A DNA stretch of 64,000 nucleotides from Roseibium aggregatum IAM 12614 (lineage in GTDB: Bacteria > Pseudomonadota > Alphaproteobacteria > Rhizobiales > Stappiaceae), in the NCBI RefSeq assembly GCF_000168975.1, contig NZ_AAUW01000015.1, positions 111,124 through 175,123 on the forward strand, given 5' to 3'. A model generated the notes under the pieces. That model had not been told where the DNA came from. It saw nothing but the letters and a program-made list of their open reading frames with translations, and searched no databases. Below are positions 1-8,692 of the stretch, one piece after another. The position numbers were made by a program, and so were the translations under genes. The first letter of the stretch is position 1, and each line of letters opens with the position of its first letter.

Positions 1-530
1 ATCCGTCATCCGCCTTCGTCGGCTATGCAGGCGCGGTTGCCGTCAATCTGGCCTTCGGCGGTGATCTGGAGAACTTCGATCCGGCCATCAGCTACTTCAA
101 GGAACTGGCCGAAAACGACCCGATCGTTCCCAAGCAGACTTCCTTCGCACGCGTCGTTTCCGGCGAAATCCCGATCCTCTTCGACTATGACTTCAACGCC
201 TACCGCGGCAAATACGAAGAAGACGGCAACTTCGAATTCGTGCTGCCGTGCGAAGGCTCCGTGCGCGTTCCCTACGTGATGAGCCTGGTGGCAGGTGCGC
301 CGCATGAAGAAGCCGGCAGGAAGGTTCTGGACTTCATCCTCTCCGACGAAGGCCAGGCCATCTGGACCAACGCCTACCTGCAGCCGTCCCGCCCGGTGGA
401 ACTGCCGGCTGAAGTCGCAGCCAAGTTCCTGCCTGCAAGCGACTACGAGCGCGCGGTTGCCGTCGACTATGCCCACATGGAACGCGCCCAGGCCGGTTTC
501 GGCGAGCGTTACCTGAACGAAGTCAAATAA
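1..530 (+). CDS. ABC transporter substrate-binding protein (3' part)
   Basis: This is the C-terminal 175 or so residues of a periplasmic solute-binding protein; the start lies before the window. The readable frame begins at base 3 and ends at a TAA at 528-530. It carries features of the C-terminal lobe of iron/phosphonate/polyamine-type binding proteins, such as SDEGQAIW at the late helix where these proteins normally read S-x-E-G-Q. A hairpin and two permease genes follow, so it is the ligand-binding part of an ABC importer. The ligand cannot be read from this fragment. The phosphodiesterase at the end of the operon suggests a phosphodiester such as a glycerophosphodiester, which is inference from context. 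Confidence 0.85.
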   Translation, partial: PSSAFVGYAGAVAVNLAFGGDLENFDPAISYFKELAENDPIVPKQTSFARVVSGEIPILFDYDFNAYRGKYEEDGNFEFVLPCEGSVRVPYVMSLVAGAPHEEAGRKVLDFILSDEGQAIWTNAYLQPSRPVELPAEVAAKFLPASDYERAVAVDYAHMERAQAGFGERYLNEVK

Positions 531-543
531 CGTCCTGACCTTG

Positions 544-577
544 CGGGCCGGAGTGCATCGGCGTTCCGGCCCGTTTT
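544..577 (+). terminator. Intercistronic hairpin after the binding-protein gene
   Basis: A perfect 9-bp stem (CGGGCCGGA at 544-552 with TCCGGCCCG at 565-573) is followed by TTTT. It sits between the binding-protein and permease genes. In such operons a hairpin here commonly lowers read-through or protects the upstream mRNA so that the binding protein is made in excess. It may act as a partial terminator. Confidence 0.6.
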
Positions 578-593
578 CCCGAAGGCATCCTTC

Positions 594-1397
594 ATGTCCG
601 ACAGAACATTCGTGACCGCCTGCCTTGTGCCGCTGGCGGTATTCACCCTCGCTTTTCTGGCACTGCCGCTGGTGCGCCTGGTTCAGGCTTCGTTTGAATC
701 GGAAGCCGGCTGGCAGATCTACCTGCAGATCCTGCAGACACCGCGTTATCTGGAAACTCTGGTCAACACGGTGCTGGTGTCGCTGGCGGTCAGCCTTGCC
801 GCGCTGGTGCTGGCGACCACCGCCGGTCTGTTTCTGGCGCGGAACAGGTTTATCGGACGCGGCCTGCTGCTCTCCGTCCTCACCCTGCCGCTCGCCTTTC
901 CGGGCGTCGTCATCGGCTTCCTGATCATCCTCCTGGGAGGACGTCAGGGGCTTTTCAACCAGCTTTTGCCCGGGCACATCGTCTTCGCCTATTCGCTGAC
1001 CGGCCTCTTCCTCGGCTATCTCTATTTTTCCATTCCGCGCGTCCTGCTGACGGTGATGGCGGCGGTGGAAAAACTTGACCCCGCGCTGGAAGAAGCCGCC
1101 CGCACCCTCGGCGCGTCGCCCTGGCGTATCGTCATCGACGTGATCCTGCCCGGTCTTGCGCCGTCCCTGGTTGCCGCCGGCGCCATTGCCTTCGCCACCG
1201 CCATGGGCGCCTTCGGCACCGCCTTTACGCTGGCCACCAACATCGATGTGCTGCCGATGGTGATCTACACCGAGTTCACCCTGTCGGCGAATATCGCCAT
1301 GGCGTCCGCCCTCTCCGTTCTGCTGGGTATGGTGACCTGGGCCCTGCTTTATGTCGCCCGCAGTTTTGCGGGAACGACGGTTGCGGCGGGAGGCTGA
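594..1397 (+). CDS. ABC transporter permease, first subunit
   Basis: This 267-residue inner-membrane protein has about six hydrophobic segments and the binding-protein-dependent permease signature around residues 165-185 (E-E-A-A-R-T-L-G-A-S, then P-x-L-A-P), which is the EAA loop that docks on the ATPase. It belongs to the PotB/PhnU-like class. The next permease starts 1 base after its stop, so the two probably form a heterodimeric channel. The ATG start at 594 follows the intercistronic hairpin. Confidence 0.88.
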   Translation: MSDRTFVTACLVPLAVFTLAFLALPLVRLVQASFESEAGWQIYLQILQTPRYLETLVNTVLVSLAVSLAALVLATTAGLFLARNRFIGRGLLLSVLTLPLAFPGVVIGFLIILLGGRQGLFNQLLPGHIVFAYSLTGLFLGYLYFSIPRVLLTVMAAVEKLDPALEEAARTLGASPWRIVIDVILPGLAPSLVAAGAIAFATAMGAFGTAFTLATNIDVLPMVIYTEFTLSANIAMASALSVLLGMVTWALLYVARSFAGTTVAAGG

Positions 1398-1398
1398 C

Positions 1399-2190
1399 AT
1401 GAAAAGATCTCTCGCCTGGTGGCTGCAATGCGCGGTCACGCTTGTCATCGCCGCCTTTCTGCTGGTCCCGGCCATCCAGTCGATCCTGGCCGGGGTAACA
1501 GCCAACTATTTCCGAGGCCTCTCTTCCGGACTGACACTGAAATGGATCGGGCGGGTCTGGGAGCTTTATTCTGCCAGCATCTTCCTGTCGCTCTGGCTCG
1601 CGATTGCCTGCCTTGTCGTCACGCTGGTGATCGGCGTTCCGGCGGCCTACGCCCTTGCCAGAAATCCCGGCCGTCTGTCGCGCATGCTGGAAGAATTCAT
1701 CTCGCTTCCCCTCGCCATTCCTGGCCTTGCGCTGGCGCTTGCGCTCTTGCAGCTTTACGGGACCTTGTCCGGCTTCCGCACGTCCTGGACCTTCATCCTG
1801 GTCGGCCACGTTCTCTACACGCTGCCGTTCATGGTGCGCTCTGTCCTGGCCGTTCTGATGGCCATGGATTTCCGCAGCCTGGAAGAAAGCGCGGCAACGC
1901 TCGGTGCGTCCGCCTTCACGCGGTTTCGAACGGTAATCGTGCCCAATGCCATGCCGGGCATCCTGGCAGGTGCGCTGACCGTGGTGACGCTTTCCATCGG
2001 CGAGTTCAACCTCACCTGGATGTTGCACACGCCTTATCTGAAAACCCTGCCCGTCGGCCTTGCCGACAGCTACGCCTCCATGCGGCTGGAGGTTGCCTCC
2101 GCCTATACGCTGGTCTTCTTCGCGATGATCGTGCCGCTGTTGATGGCCATGCAATGGGCCTCCGCCAGAGCGCAAAGGATCGCTCAATGA
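1399..2190 (+). CDS. ABC transporter permease, second subunit
   Basis: This is a 263-residue inner-membrane permease of the PotC/PhnV class. The EAA loop is visible as E-E-S-A-A-T-L-G-A-S about 80 residues before the C-terminus. The ATG at 1399 was chosen because GGGAGG lies just upstream and the protein then opens with a basic MKRS followed by a membrane segment. A longer frame reaches 1351 but overlaps the previous gene. It pairs with the upstream permease to form the membrane channel. Its TGA overlaps the ATG of the ATPase gene. Confidence 0.88.
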   Translation: MKRSLAWWLQCAVTLVIAAFLLVPAIQSILAGVTANYFRGLSSGLTLKWIGRVWELYSASIFLSLWLAIACLVVTLVIGVPAAYALARNPGRLSRMLEEFISLPLAIPGLALALALLQLYGTLSGFRTSWTFILVGHVLYTLPFMVRSVLAVLMAMDFRSLEESAATLGASAFTRFRTVIVPNAMPGILAGALTVVTLSIGEFNLTWMLHTPYLKTLPVGLADSYASMRLEVASAYTLVFFAMIVPLLMAMQWASARAQRIAQ

Positions 2191-3230
2191 CCCTGACAAT
2201 CGAAACCGCCGCCAAGACGTTTGCTGACGGCACGCGGGCGCTGTGCCCGACCGACCTGACCGTCGGCCCCGGTGAAATCCTGTCCCTGCTCGGCCCCTCC
2301 GGCTGTGGCAAGACGACCCTTTTGCGCATCATTGCCGGACTGGAACGCCCAGACGCAGGCAGCCGGATCCGGTTCGACGAGACCGACGTCACCGGGCTTG
2401 CCGTGGAACACCGCAATGTCGGCATGGTGTTCCAGTCCTACGCGCTCTTTCCAAACATGAGCGTGCGCGCGAATGTCGGCTACGGCCTGAAGGTTAGAAA
2501 AGTCCCGGCGGACGAACGCCGGCAACGTGTAGACGAGGTGCTGCGCCTGTGCCGCCTCACCGACTACGCCGACCGGCCGACCCATGCCCTTTCGGGCGGC
2601 CAGCGCCAACGGGTGGCCCTGGCACGGGCCGTGGCACCGCGCCCGAAGATCCTGCTGCTGGACGAACCGCTGTCAGCCCTGGACGCTGCCTTGCGCGACA
2701 GCCTTCGCGACGAACTTGCCGCCATGCTGCGCCAGTTCCGGATCACGGCTGTTTTCGTGACCCACGACCAGAGCGAAGCCATGGCGATAGCGGATCGGAT
2801 CGCGGTGATGTCGAGCGGAACAATGCTGCAGGTCGGCCGCCCTGAAGAGCTCTACCACGCACCGGCGAATACCTTCGTCGCCCGGTTCATCGGCAACGCC
2901 ATGCCTCTGGCAGGACAGATGGAAAACGGTGTCCTTCACCTGCCAGGTGGACGCCTGGAGCTTCCGGCAAGCGCCGCCGGCAAAACGGCCTACATACGGT
3001 CGGAAAACATCCGGCTCGACCAGGCAGGATCACTGGAAGGAAAGGTGGAAACCGTCACCTTCTCCGGCGGTCATTTCCGTCTTGCCGTCGGTGGTGTCCT
3101 GCCGGACGGCAGCCTTCTCTATCTTCAGCACCCGGGCAGAACAGCCCCTGAAAGCGGCAGCACCGTGCGCCTCACCATCGACCCTTCCGACCTCATCTAT
3201 CTCGCAGACCAGACATCGACACATTCATGA
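2187..3230 (+). CDS. ABC transporter ATP-binding protein
   Basis: This is a 347-residue cytoplasmic ATPase that powers the importer. Walker A is GPSGCGKTT at residues 36-44, the Q-loop is MVFQSYALFP near 80-89, the signature LSGGQ is at 135-139, Walker B LLLDE is near 156-160 and the switch histidine lies in FVTHDQSEA. The C-terminal 80 residues look like a TOBE domain of the CysA/PotA/UgpC group. The start overlaps the permease stop as ATGA, indicating translational coupling. The following phosphodiesterase gene overlaps in the same way. Confidence 0.92.
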   Translation: MTLTIETAAKTFADGTRALCPTDLTVGPGEILSLLGPSGCGKTTLLRIIAGLERPDAGSRIRFDETDVTGLAVEHRNVGMVFQSYALFPNMSVRANVGYGLKVRKVPADERRQRVDEVLRLCRLTDYADRPTHALSGGQRQRVALARAVAPRPKILLLDEPLSALDAALRDSLRDELAAMLRQFRITAVFVTHDQSEAMAIADRIAVMSSGTMLQVGRPEELYHAPANTFVARFIGNAMPLAGQMENGVLHLPGGRLELPASAAGKTAYIRSENIRLDQAGSLEGKVETVTFSGGHFRLAVGGVLPDGSLLYLQHPGRTAPESGSTVRLTIDPSDLIYLADQTSTHS

Positions 3231-4039
3231 CCAAGATCATTCAGATTTCCGATACCCATATCGTTCCCGAAGGGACCCTCGCCTACGACCAGGTCGACAC
3301 TGCCGCAGCCCTTGCCGAGACAGTCGCCACAATCAATCGCCTGCTGCCCCGGATCGGGCCAGTCGATCTCGTGATCGTCACCGGTGATCTGACGGAACAT
3401 GGAACACCGGAAGAATACGACCGCTTCAAAAACCTGATGGCGGATCTCGAACTGCCCTATCGGGTCCTGCCGGGCAACCATGATCGGCGCGAGCCGATGC
3501 GGGAAAGCTTCTCCGGCGAAAACTGGATGCCCCGGACGGGCCCCGTCAACTGGCAGATCGACCTTGAAGACTTTGCCGTAGTCGGGCTCGACAGTCTCAC
3601 CGAGAATGCCGCACACGGCACCCTTGAAGCGGCAACCCTGTCGTTCCTTACGGATGCTCTGACAGACATTGGCGACAAACCGGCCCTTGTCGGATTTCAT
3701 CACCCTCCCTTTGCCGTGGGCATCGAGGCGATGGACGCGCAGAACCTGCACGATGCGAACAGCCTCGGCAGCGCCCTCTCCCTGCACTCCGGGCAGGTCC
3801 GGCTTGTCTGCGGGCATCTGCACCGCTCCATCGCCGGGCTTTTTTCCGGCAGCCTGTGCCAGGTCTGTCCCGGCACTTCGCATGCGGTCACGCTGGACCA
3901 GCGTGCCAATGCCGGCAACAGCCTGACCAAGGAGCCAGGCGGCATGCTGCTTCACGAATGGCGTGACGGCGGATTTCTGACCCACCTCATTCCGGTCGGG
4001 ACCTATCCGGGGCCTTATCCCTTCCTGGGTGTTTCCTGA
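3227..4039 (+). CDS. Metallophosphodiesterase, GpdQ/CpdA-like
   Basis: This 270-residue calcineurin-like phosphoesterase contains the full metal ligand set of the family: DTH at residues 9-11, GDLTEHG near 53-59, GNHD at 83-86, GFHHPP near 160 and CGHLHRS near 195. Related class III enzymes hydrolyse glycerophosphodiesters or cyclic nucleotides. It has no signal peptide, so it is probably cytoplasmic and acts on the substrate brought in by the ABC importer, whose ATPase gene it overlaps by ATGA. The assignment to a phosphodiesterase is firm. The exact substrate is inference. Confidence 0.88.
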   Translation: MTKIIQISDTHIVPEGTLAYDQVDTAAALAETVATINRLLPRIGPVDLVIVTGDLTEHGTPEEYDRFKNLMADLELPYRVLPGNHDRREPMRESFSGENWMPRTGPVNWQIDLEDFAVVGLDSLTENAAHGTLEAATLSFLTDALTDIGDKPALVGFHHPPFAVGIEAMDAQNLHDANSLGSALSLHSGQVRLVCGHLHRSIAGLFSGSLCQVCPGTSHAVTLDQRANAGNSLTKEPGGMLLHEWRDGGFLTHLIPVGTYPGPYPFLGVS

Positions 4040-4079
4040 GGGACTCCCGCAGAGATAATTCGACCTTCGCTCCGATGCC

Positions 4080-5150
4080 TCATGGCCCCGGAAACGTCGA
4101 CCGCCAGCGGCGCAGAAACGTTTCCCGGGTCAGGGCATCGAGCGCGACCATGAGGGCGGGTGACAGCCCGATAGGTCGCAGCGCGGTCGAACTCAGCGCC
4201 TCGCCCTCGTTGCCTTCCTCCGTTTCCAGAAGCGGACTGATCAGCAAGGCCGTCCTGAGCGCAAGCGTACCTTCCGAAGACAGGAGGTAATCCAGAAACG
4301 CAGCTGCCTCTGCCTGATTTTGCGCCTGTTTCGGGATCATGAAGGTGCGTGACAGGACCAGCGTATAGTCGGACGGCAGCACGATGCCGATCCGGTCGTC
4401 GTTAAGCTGATAGCCCTGGGCGTAAGACCCCAGCACGTTGTAGGCAATCAGGTAGCGCCCCTCGGCCACCCCCCTGATAATGTCGACCGAGCAGCAGGTG
4501 GAAATCGCCTGCGACCGGCCGAAGGATTCCTGCAGCGCGCCGAATGTGGTCGCCTCCTGCGCGTCGGCGAACGCGAACAGATAGCCGAGCCCGGACTGCT
4601 CGATATCATAGGTCGCGACCCGCCCGGCATAGGGCGTGCCGGACGGTCTCAGAAGGTCGAGCAGGTCGAAGCGCGTTTGCGGAATATCCTCCACGGGCAC
4701 GAGCTGGCGGTTATAGACGATCACCGCAGGTTCCCGGGTGATGCCCCACAATTCGTCGCGCCAGCGAAGGGCTTCGGGCAACTGTTCGGTCAACCGCGAG
4801 CGGTAGGACGCCGCGCAGGCTTCGTTGACGAGTTGCACCATCTGGTGAACGCCGGAGCTGATGACGATATCGGCACCGGCAACGCCGTCACGGCACTCCC
4901 GGCGTGTCAGCCGGTAAAGCTCGTTCGAGCCCCATTGTTCATAGCGTACCTGCAGCCCCGGCCGGGTGCGCAGGAAGCTTTCGACCACGGGCCCGAAGAT
5001 GGCGATATCGGTAGTCGAGCGCAGCACCAGCACCCTGTTGGGGGTCTGGGGCCCGAAAACTTCCACCAGCTCCTGGGCCGAAACGGCCCGACCGGTGGTG
5101 AAGAGAACGGCCAGTGCGGCAAGGCACTTCAGGACAGGCACCAGCTTCAT
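4080..5150 (-). CDS. Periplasmic binding protein linked to the TctDE two-component system
   Basis: This 356-residue protein has a clear signal peptide ending near VSAQ and an extracellular solute-binding fold of the iron/spermidine type. Its ATG overlaps the TGA of the tctE-like kinase gene (ATGA), so it is translated with the sensor. No permease or ATPase belongs to it here. The likely role is therefore a periplasmic ligand sensor or accessory for the kinase rather than a transport component, which is inference from coupling. Similar genes are found beside tctDE in other alphaproteobacteria. It converges with the phosphodiesterase gene, 40 bases away. Confidence 0.82.
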   Translation of the reverse strand: MKLVPVLKCLAALAVLFTTGRAVSAQELVEVFGPQTPNRVLVLRSTTDIAIFGPVVESFLRTRPGLQVRYEQWGSNELYRLTRRECRDGVAGADIVISSGVHQMVQLVNEACAASYRSRLTEQLPEALRWRDELWGITREPAVIVYNRQLVPVEDIPQTRFDLLDLLRPSGTPYAGRVATYDIEQSGLGYLFAFADAQEATTFGALQESFGRSQAISTCCSVDIIRGVAEGRYLIAYNVLGSYAQGYQLNDDRIGIVLPSDYTLVLSRTFMIPKQAQNQAEAAAFLDYLLSSEGTLALRTALLISPLLETEEGNEGEALSSTALRPIGLSPALMVALDALTRETFLRRWRSTFPGP

Positions 5151-6544
5151 GTGCGTCCCTCCGGCAGGGCCGCAAAAACCAGGGCGGCGCGAAAACTGTT
5201 GCTGGTGGTTTTTTCCAATAGCAATTCACCATCGAAGGAATGGGCGACCGAATGCGCGATCGCAAGACCGAGACCGGAACTGCTTTGCCGTGACCGGGCG
5301 CCCTTGTTGAAGCGGGACCCCAGTTCGGCAAGAACACCATCCACCGGCCCGCCGCCTGCATCTTCCACCCAGATGCTGGCTCTCTCGCCTTCCAGGGAAG
5401 CCCCGATGCGCACCGGCGAGCGGCCGTATCTGAGCGCGTTGTTCAAAAGGTTCTTCAAGGCTTCCTTCAGGGACTGCGCATCGGCCAGCACTTCGACGGG
5501 GTCCTCGCCGATATCCAGGATGACGTCGAACTCCGGATTGAGAACCGCGTGATCGCCTTCCTCGAAAACATCGAGCGCAATATCGCGCAGGTCTACCCTC
5601 TCCCGCCGGGCGCTGTCACCCCGGTGGATCACCAGGGCCTGGCTGAGAAGCTGGTCAAGCAGACGGCCGAGACTGGCCGTGCGGGCCTGGATCCGCTCGA
5701 CGATCTTTTCTTTGCGGGCAAGCTCCGGCTCGTCGGTAAAGAGTTCTGCCTGCGCCCTCAGGGCCGCCACCGGTGTCCTGAGCTGATGCGCGGTGTCGGA
5801 GATCAGATGCCGCATGGAATTCATCTGCCTGTCGAGCCGGGCCATGAAGCCGTTGAGGGCATTGATCATGACCGCCGTTTCCCGCGGCACCGAGGTATCG
5901 AGCGGCGTCAGGTCGTGCGGATCACGCGCGGTGAGGCCACCTGCGATCCGCTCCAGAGGCTGCAGCACCGAGCGCACGACGACCACCGACAAGAGCACCA
6001 TCGCAAGCCCGGAGGCTGCCAGCACATAGAGCGCCTTGCGGGTGATGTCATAGGCCATCTCATTTCGTGCGCGCAGCGTCTGGCCGACAACCACCTTGAC
6101 CGTGCCATTCAGCGTGCGTTCGGCGAACCGGCGAGAGACGACGGCAAACCGGGCCTGTTCGCCGAAGAACGCACCGTCGAAAAACCCGCCCCGGATATCC
6201 CGCCTGCCCGTGGGCAGGGTGATTTCGTCGTAGCCGGTCAGGGTTTCCCCCTCTACGCCGATGATGCGGTAGCCGATCCTGTCATCGGGAGCGAGGGCCA
6301 GCAGCTCGAACGCGGAGACCGGCAGCTCGATGACGGGCCTTCCATCCTGAACGGTGATGGATGAGGCAATGCCGGTCGCCGCGCCCAGCAGCAGCCGGTC
6401 ATAAGCGCTTCGGGCAGCTTCCCGGCCATAGGCAAAGGCGGCGATGGAAACGATCACCCCGCCGGAGATCAGCAGAAAGGCGATACCGAAGGCGACACGC
6501 GCGGTGAGCGAGGAGGACGCCAGCCTGCGAATGAGATCAGTCAT
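5147..6544 (-). CDS. tctE: Sensor histidine kinase, TctE-like
   Basis: This is a 465-residue inner-membrane kinase with membrane segments near residues 17-40 and 169-190 bracketing a roughly 130-residue periplasmic sensor domain. A HAMP-like linker follows, and the phosphoacceptor His253 lies in TAHQLRTP. Downstream are the N box (LLNNALRYG) and the G boxes (DAGGG and GLGLAIAHS). The ATG at 6544 overlaps the end of the response regulator gene. It should sense tricarboxylates or a related ligand and control the divergent tctCBA genes. Confidence 0.9.
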   Translation of the reverse strand: MTDLIRRLASSSLTARVAFGIAFLLISGGVIVSIAAFAYGREAARSAYDRLLLGAATGIASSITVQDGRPVIELPVSAFELLALAPDDRIGYRIIGVEGETLTGYDEITLPTGRRDIRGGFFDGAFFGEQARFAVVSRRFAERTLNGTVKVVVGQTLRARNEMAYDITRKALYVLAASGLAMVLLSVVVVRSVLQPLERIAGGLTARDPHDLTPLDTSVPRETAVMINALNGFMARLDRQMNSMRHLISDTAHQLRTPVAALRAQAELFTDEPELARKEKIVERIQARTASLGRLLDQLLSQALVIHRGDSARRERVDLRDIALDVFEEGDHAVLNPEFDVILDIGEDPVEVLADAQSLKEALKNLLNNALRYGRSPVRIGASLEGERASIWVEDAGGGPVDGVLAELGSRFNKGARSRQSSSGLGLAIAHSVAHSFDGELLLEKTTSNSFRAALVFAALPEGRT

Positions 6545-7208
6545 CGACTTCCAGCTTGTAGCCAAGCCCTCTCTGGGTCTCGATCCTGACAGACCCGCCC
6601 GAGAGTTTCTTGCGCAGCCGCGCAACATAAAGCTCCAGCGCGTTCATGCTGACATCGGTATCCTGAAAACTGAACACGCCCTCGAACAGACGTTCTTTGC
6701 TGACGGTCTTGCCGCGATTGCGGACCAGGATCTCCAGCAGCGAGAATTCACGCCGGGTCAGAGTGATCGGGCTACCGTCCTGCCGGACAACCCGCGCGGA
6801 GGCATTGAACGTCAGGCTGCCGAGCGTCAGTTCCTCCGCCTTGTCGCCCTGCTCACGGCGATAGAGCGCGCGGATGCGCGCTTCCAACTCGCGGTGGTCG
6901 AACGGTTTGACCAGATAATCGTCCGCGCCGGAATTGAGCGAGGAGACCCGGTCGTCGACGGAAAACTCGGCTGTCAGCATCAGCACCGGCGTGCGCTCGC
7001 CCCGGGCCCTGATCTCTTTCAAAAGCTCGGTGCCCAGACCATCCGGCAGATTGATATCGAGAACGATCACGTCGTAGCGCTGGACGGTGACGCAGGCCCG
7101 CGCCTCTTCCAGCGTCTTGGCCAGATCGCAGGCGACACCGGACCGGCCCAGCCGGATCATGATCGCCTCCGCCATATCAAACGTGTCTTCAACGAGCAAA
7201 AGACGCAA
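6537..7208 (-). CDS. tctD: Response regulator, OmpR family, TctD-like
   Basis: This 223-residue cytoplasmic regulator has an N-terminal receiver domain (acidic pocket E7-D8, phosphoacceptor D51 in VLDINLPDG, and LVKPFDH) and a C-terminal winged-helix DNA-binding domain from about residue 125. The start was set at TTG 7208 because GGGAGG stands about 9 bases upstream and the domain begins immediately (MRLLLVED). The open frame continues far upstream, but that part opposes tctC and lacks domain sense. It is the first gene of the regulator-kinase-binding protein operon. Confidence 0.9.
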   Translation of the reverse strand: MRLLLVEDTFDMAEAIMIRLGRSGVACDLAKTLEEARACVTVQRYDVIVLDINLPDGLGTELLKEIRARGERTPVLMLTAEFSVDDRVSSLNSGADDYLVKPFDHRELEARIRALYRREQGDKAEELTLGSLTFNASARVVRQDGSPITLTRREFSLLEILVRNRGKTVSKERLFEGVFSFQDTDVSMNALELYVARLRKKLSGGSVRIETQRGLGYKLEVDD

Positions 7209-7272
7209 AGATTCTTTCCTCCCGGTCCAGTCTTGCCCCGCAATTTCGCCGCTTGCAAGCAATGTGCGCTCT

Positions 7273-7292
7273 GTTGACAGGTTGGTGACAGG
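7273..7292. promoter_or_regulatory. Possible TctD-binding direct repeat
   Basis: The short region between tctD and tctC holds a near-direct repeat, TTGACAGG followed by GGTGACAGG, about 11 bases apart. OmpR-family regulators commonly bind such tandem half-sites. The first copy also resembles a -35 box. This is a pattern seen by eye and has no experimental support. Confidence 0.3.
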
Positions 7293-7400
7293 GTTTGGCG
7301 CTAGGCTCCCTGTCACGTCCGTTGGGAGGGCCCGTACAAAGGCAGCACAACGGATATCAAGGGCTAACCAAAAGCCTTGCACATGTGGAGGAAACACAAC

Positions 7401-8390
7401 ATGGCATTCAAAACGACCCGCCTTCTGATGGCGGCCGCATTCCTTGGCGCGTCCGCGTTCGGCGCAACCGCTGCCGATTTCACACCGGAAAACCCGGAAT
7501 GCATTGCACCGGCCAACCCGGGTGGTGGCTGGGACTTCACCTGCCGCCAGGTCGGCAAGTCTCTTCAGGACCTGAAGCTTCTCGACAAGACCATGCAGGT
7601 GGTGAACCTGGCTGGCGGCGGCGGCGGCGTGGCCTATGCTGAAGTGGTCAACAAGCGCGGCGACGACAACGACCTGATCGTGGCAGCTTCCTCGGCCACC
7701 GCGACCCGTCTCGCCCAGGGCGCTTACCCGGGCAACACCATGGACCAGGTCCGCTGGGTGGCTTCCGTCGGCGCTGACTACGGCGTCATCGCCGTTGCGG
7801 CCGACAGCCCGATCAACACGCTGCCGGAACTTCTCGACCAGATGAAATCCGATCCGGCCTCCATTTCCGTTGCAGGCGGCTCCGCCGTTGGCGGCTGGGA
7901 CCACCTGAAGGTTCTGATCGCAGCCAACGCTTACGGTATCGAAGACGTCCGCACCGTGAAATACATCGCCTTCGATGGTGGCGGTGAAGCCGTGACCCAG
8001 CTTCTGGCCGGTTCCGTCCAGGCTTTCACCGGCGACATTTCAGAAGCCAAGGGCTTTGTCGACAGTGGCGACATCAAGGTGATCGCCGTTCTGGCGCCCG
8101 AGCGTCTGTCCGGTGAATTCGCCGACTTCCCGACCGCAAAGGAACAGGGTGTCGACGCGATCGGAGCCAACTGGCGCGGTTTCTACGCACCGGGCAACAT
8201 GTCCGACGACGCCTACAACGCGTGGGTGTCCAAGATCTCCGAACTCTACGCAAGCGAAGAGTGGAAAGGCATCATGGCTGCAAACGGTCTGGCGCCGCTC
8301 GACCTGCAGGGTGAGGCATTCCAGGAATTCGTTGCCAACTCGGTTCAGCAGATCCAGGACATCTCCAAAGAAATCGGCATCATCAAATAA
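7401..8390 (+). CDS. tctC: Tripartite tricarboxylate transporter binding protein TctC
   Basis: This 329-residue periplasmic protein has a signal peptide cleaved near TAADFTP. The mature start IAPANPGGGWDF is characteristic of the Bug/TctC receptor family that binds citrate or other carboxylates for the TctA/TctB permease. The ATG at 7401 was chosen because GTGGAGG lies about 9 bases upstream; a longer frame starts at 7377. It is followed by a GC-rich hairpin and a repeat region before tctB, which fits its higher expression. Confidence 0.92.
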   Translation: MAFKTTRLLMAAAFLGASAFGATAADFTPENPECIAPANPGGGWDFTCRQVGKSLQDLKLLDKTMQVVNLAGGGGGVAYAEVVNKRGDDNDLIVAASSATATRLAQGAYPGNTMDQVRWVASVGADYGVIAVAADSPINTLPELLDQMKSDPASISVAGGSAVGGWDHLKVLIAANAYGIEDVRTVKYIAFDGGGEAVTQLLAGSVQAFTGDISEAKGFVDSGDIKVIAVLAPERLSGEFADFPTAKEQGVDAIGANWRGFYAPGNMSDDAYNAWVSKISELYASEEWKGIMAANGLAPLDLQGEAFQEFVANSVQQIQDISKEIGIIK

Positions 8391-8409
8391 GAATGCCGCT
8401 TTTCCGACT

Positions 8410-8440
8410 GGGGGGCGCAGTCCATGTGCCCCCCTCTCTT
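8410..8440 (+). terminator. Attenuating hairpin downstream of tctC
   Basis: Six G at 8410-8415 plus CGCA pair with TGTG plus six C ending at 8434, a 10-bp stem with a 5-base loop. The tail TCTCTTTTAC is only moderately T-rich. It probably limits read-through into tctBA. Confidence 0.55.
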
Positions 8441-8474
8441 TTACAAATTCCGACTGACCGATCCACATACACAC

Positions 8475-8518
8475 CCTCATCCTGAGGTGCGGAGCAACGC
8501 GAAGCCTCGAAGGATGGG
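8475..8518 (+). repeat. Interspersed palindromic repeat, type A, copy 1
   Basis: This element runs from CCTCATCCTGAGG to CTCGAAGGATGGG. The same arms occur at 33913-33950 and 62573-62670. This is the short intergenic repeat style common in Hyphomicrobiales genomes. It lies in the 302-base gap between tctC and tctB. Confidence 0.75.
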
Positions 8519-8539
8519 TCACGAGTTCGGCATCCGCCG

Positions 8540-8582
8540 CCCATGCTTCAAGACAGGCCTTCGGCCTTCATCAGCATGAGGG
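8540..8582 (-). repeat. Interspersed palindromic repeat, type A, degenerate inverted copy
   Basis: CCCATGCTTCAAGAC at the left and TCAGCATGAGGG at the right form a diverged inverted copy of the element just upstream (compare CCCATCCTTCGAGAC and TCAGGATGAGGG). The paired, inverted arrangement matches that at 62573-62670. Confidence 0.6.
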
Positions 8583-8692
8583 AGGTGGTGTGGCGCGTCA
8601 GAAAACCGGGTGGCACCGCAAGTGCCGTTTCCGATAGACCCCGTTTCAGGCGACCGCCGTCACCGGCAAGGACCGCCTGAAGGAAGGTATCC

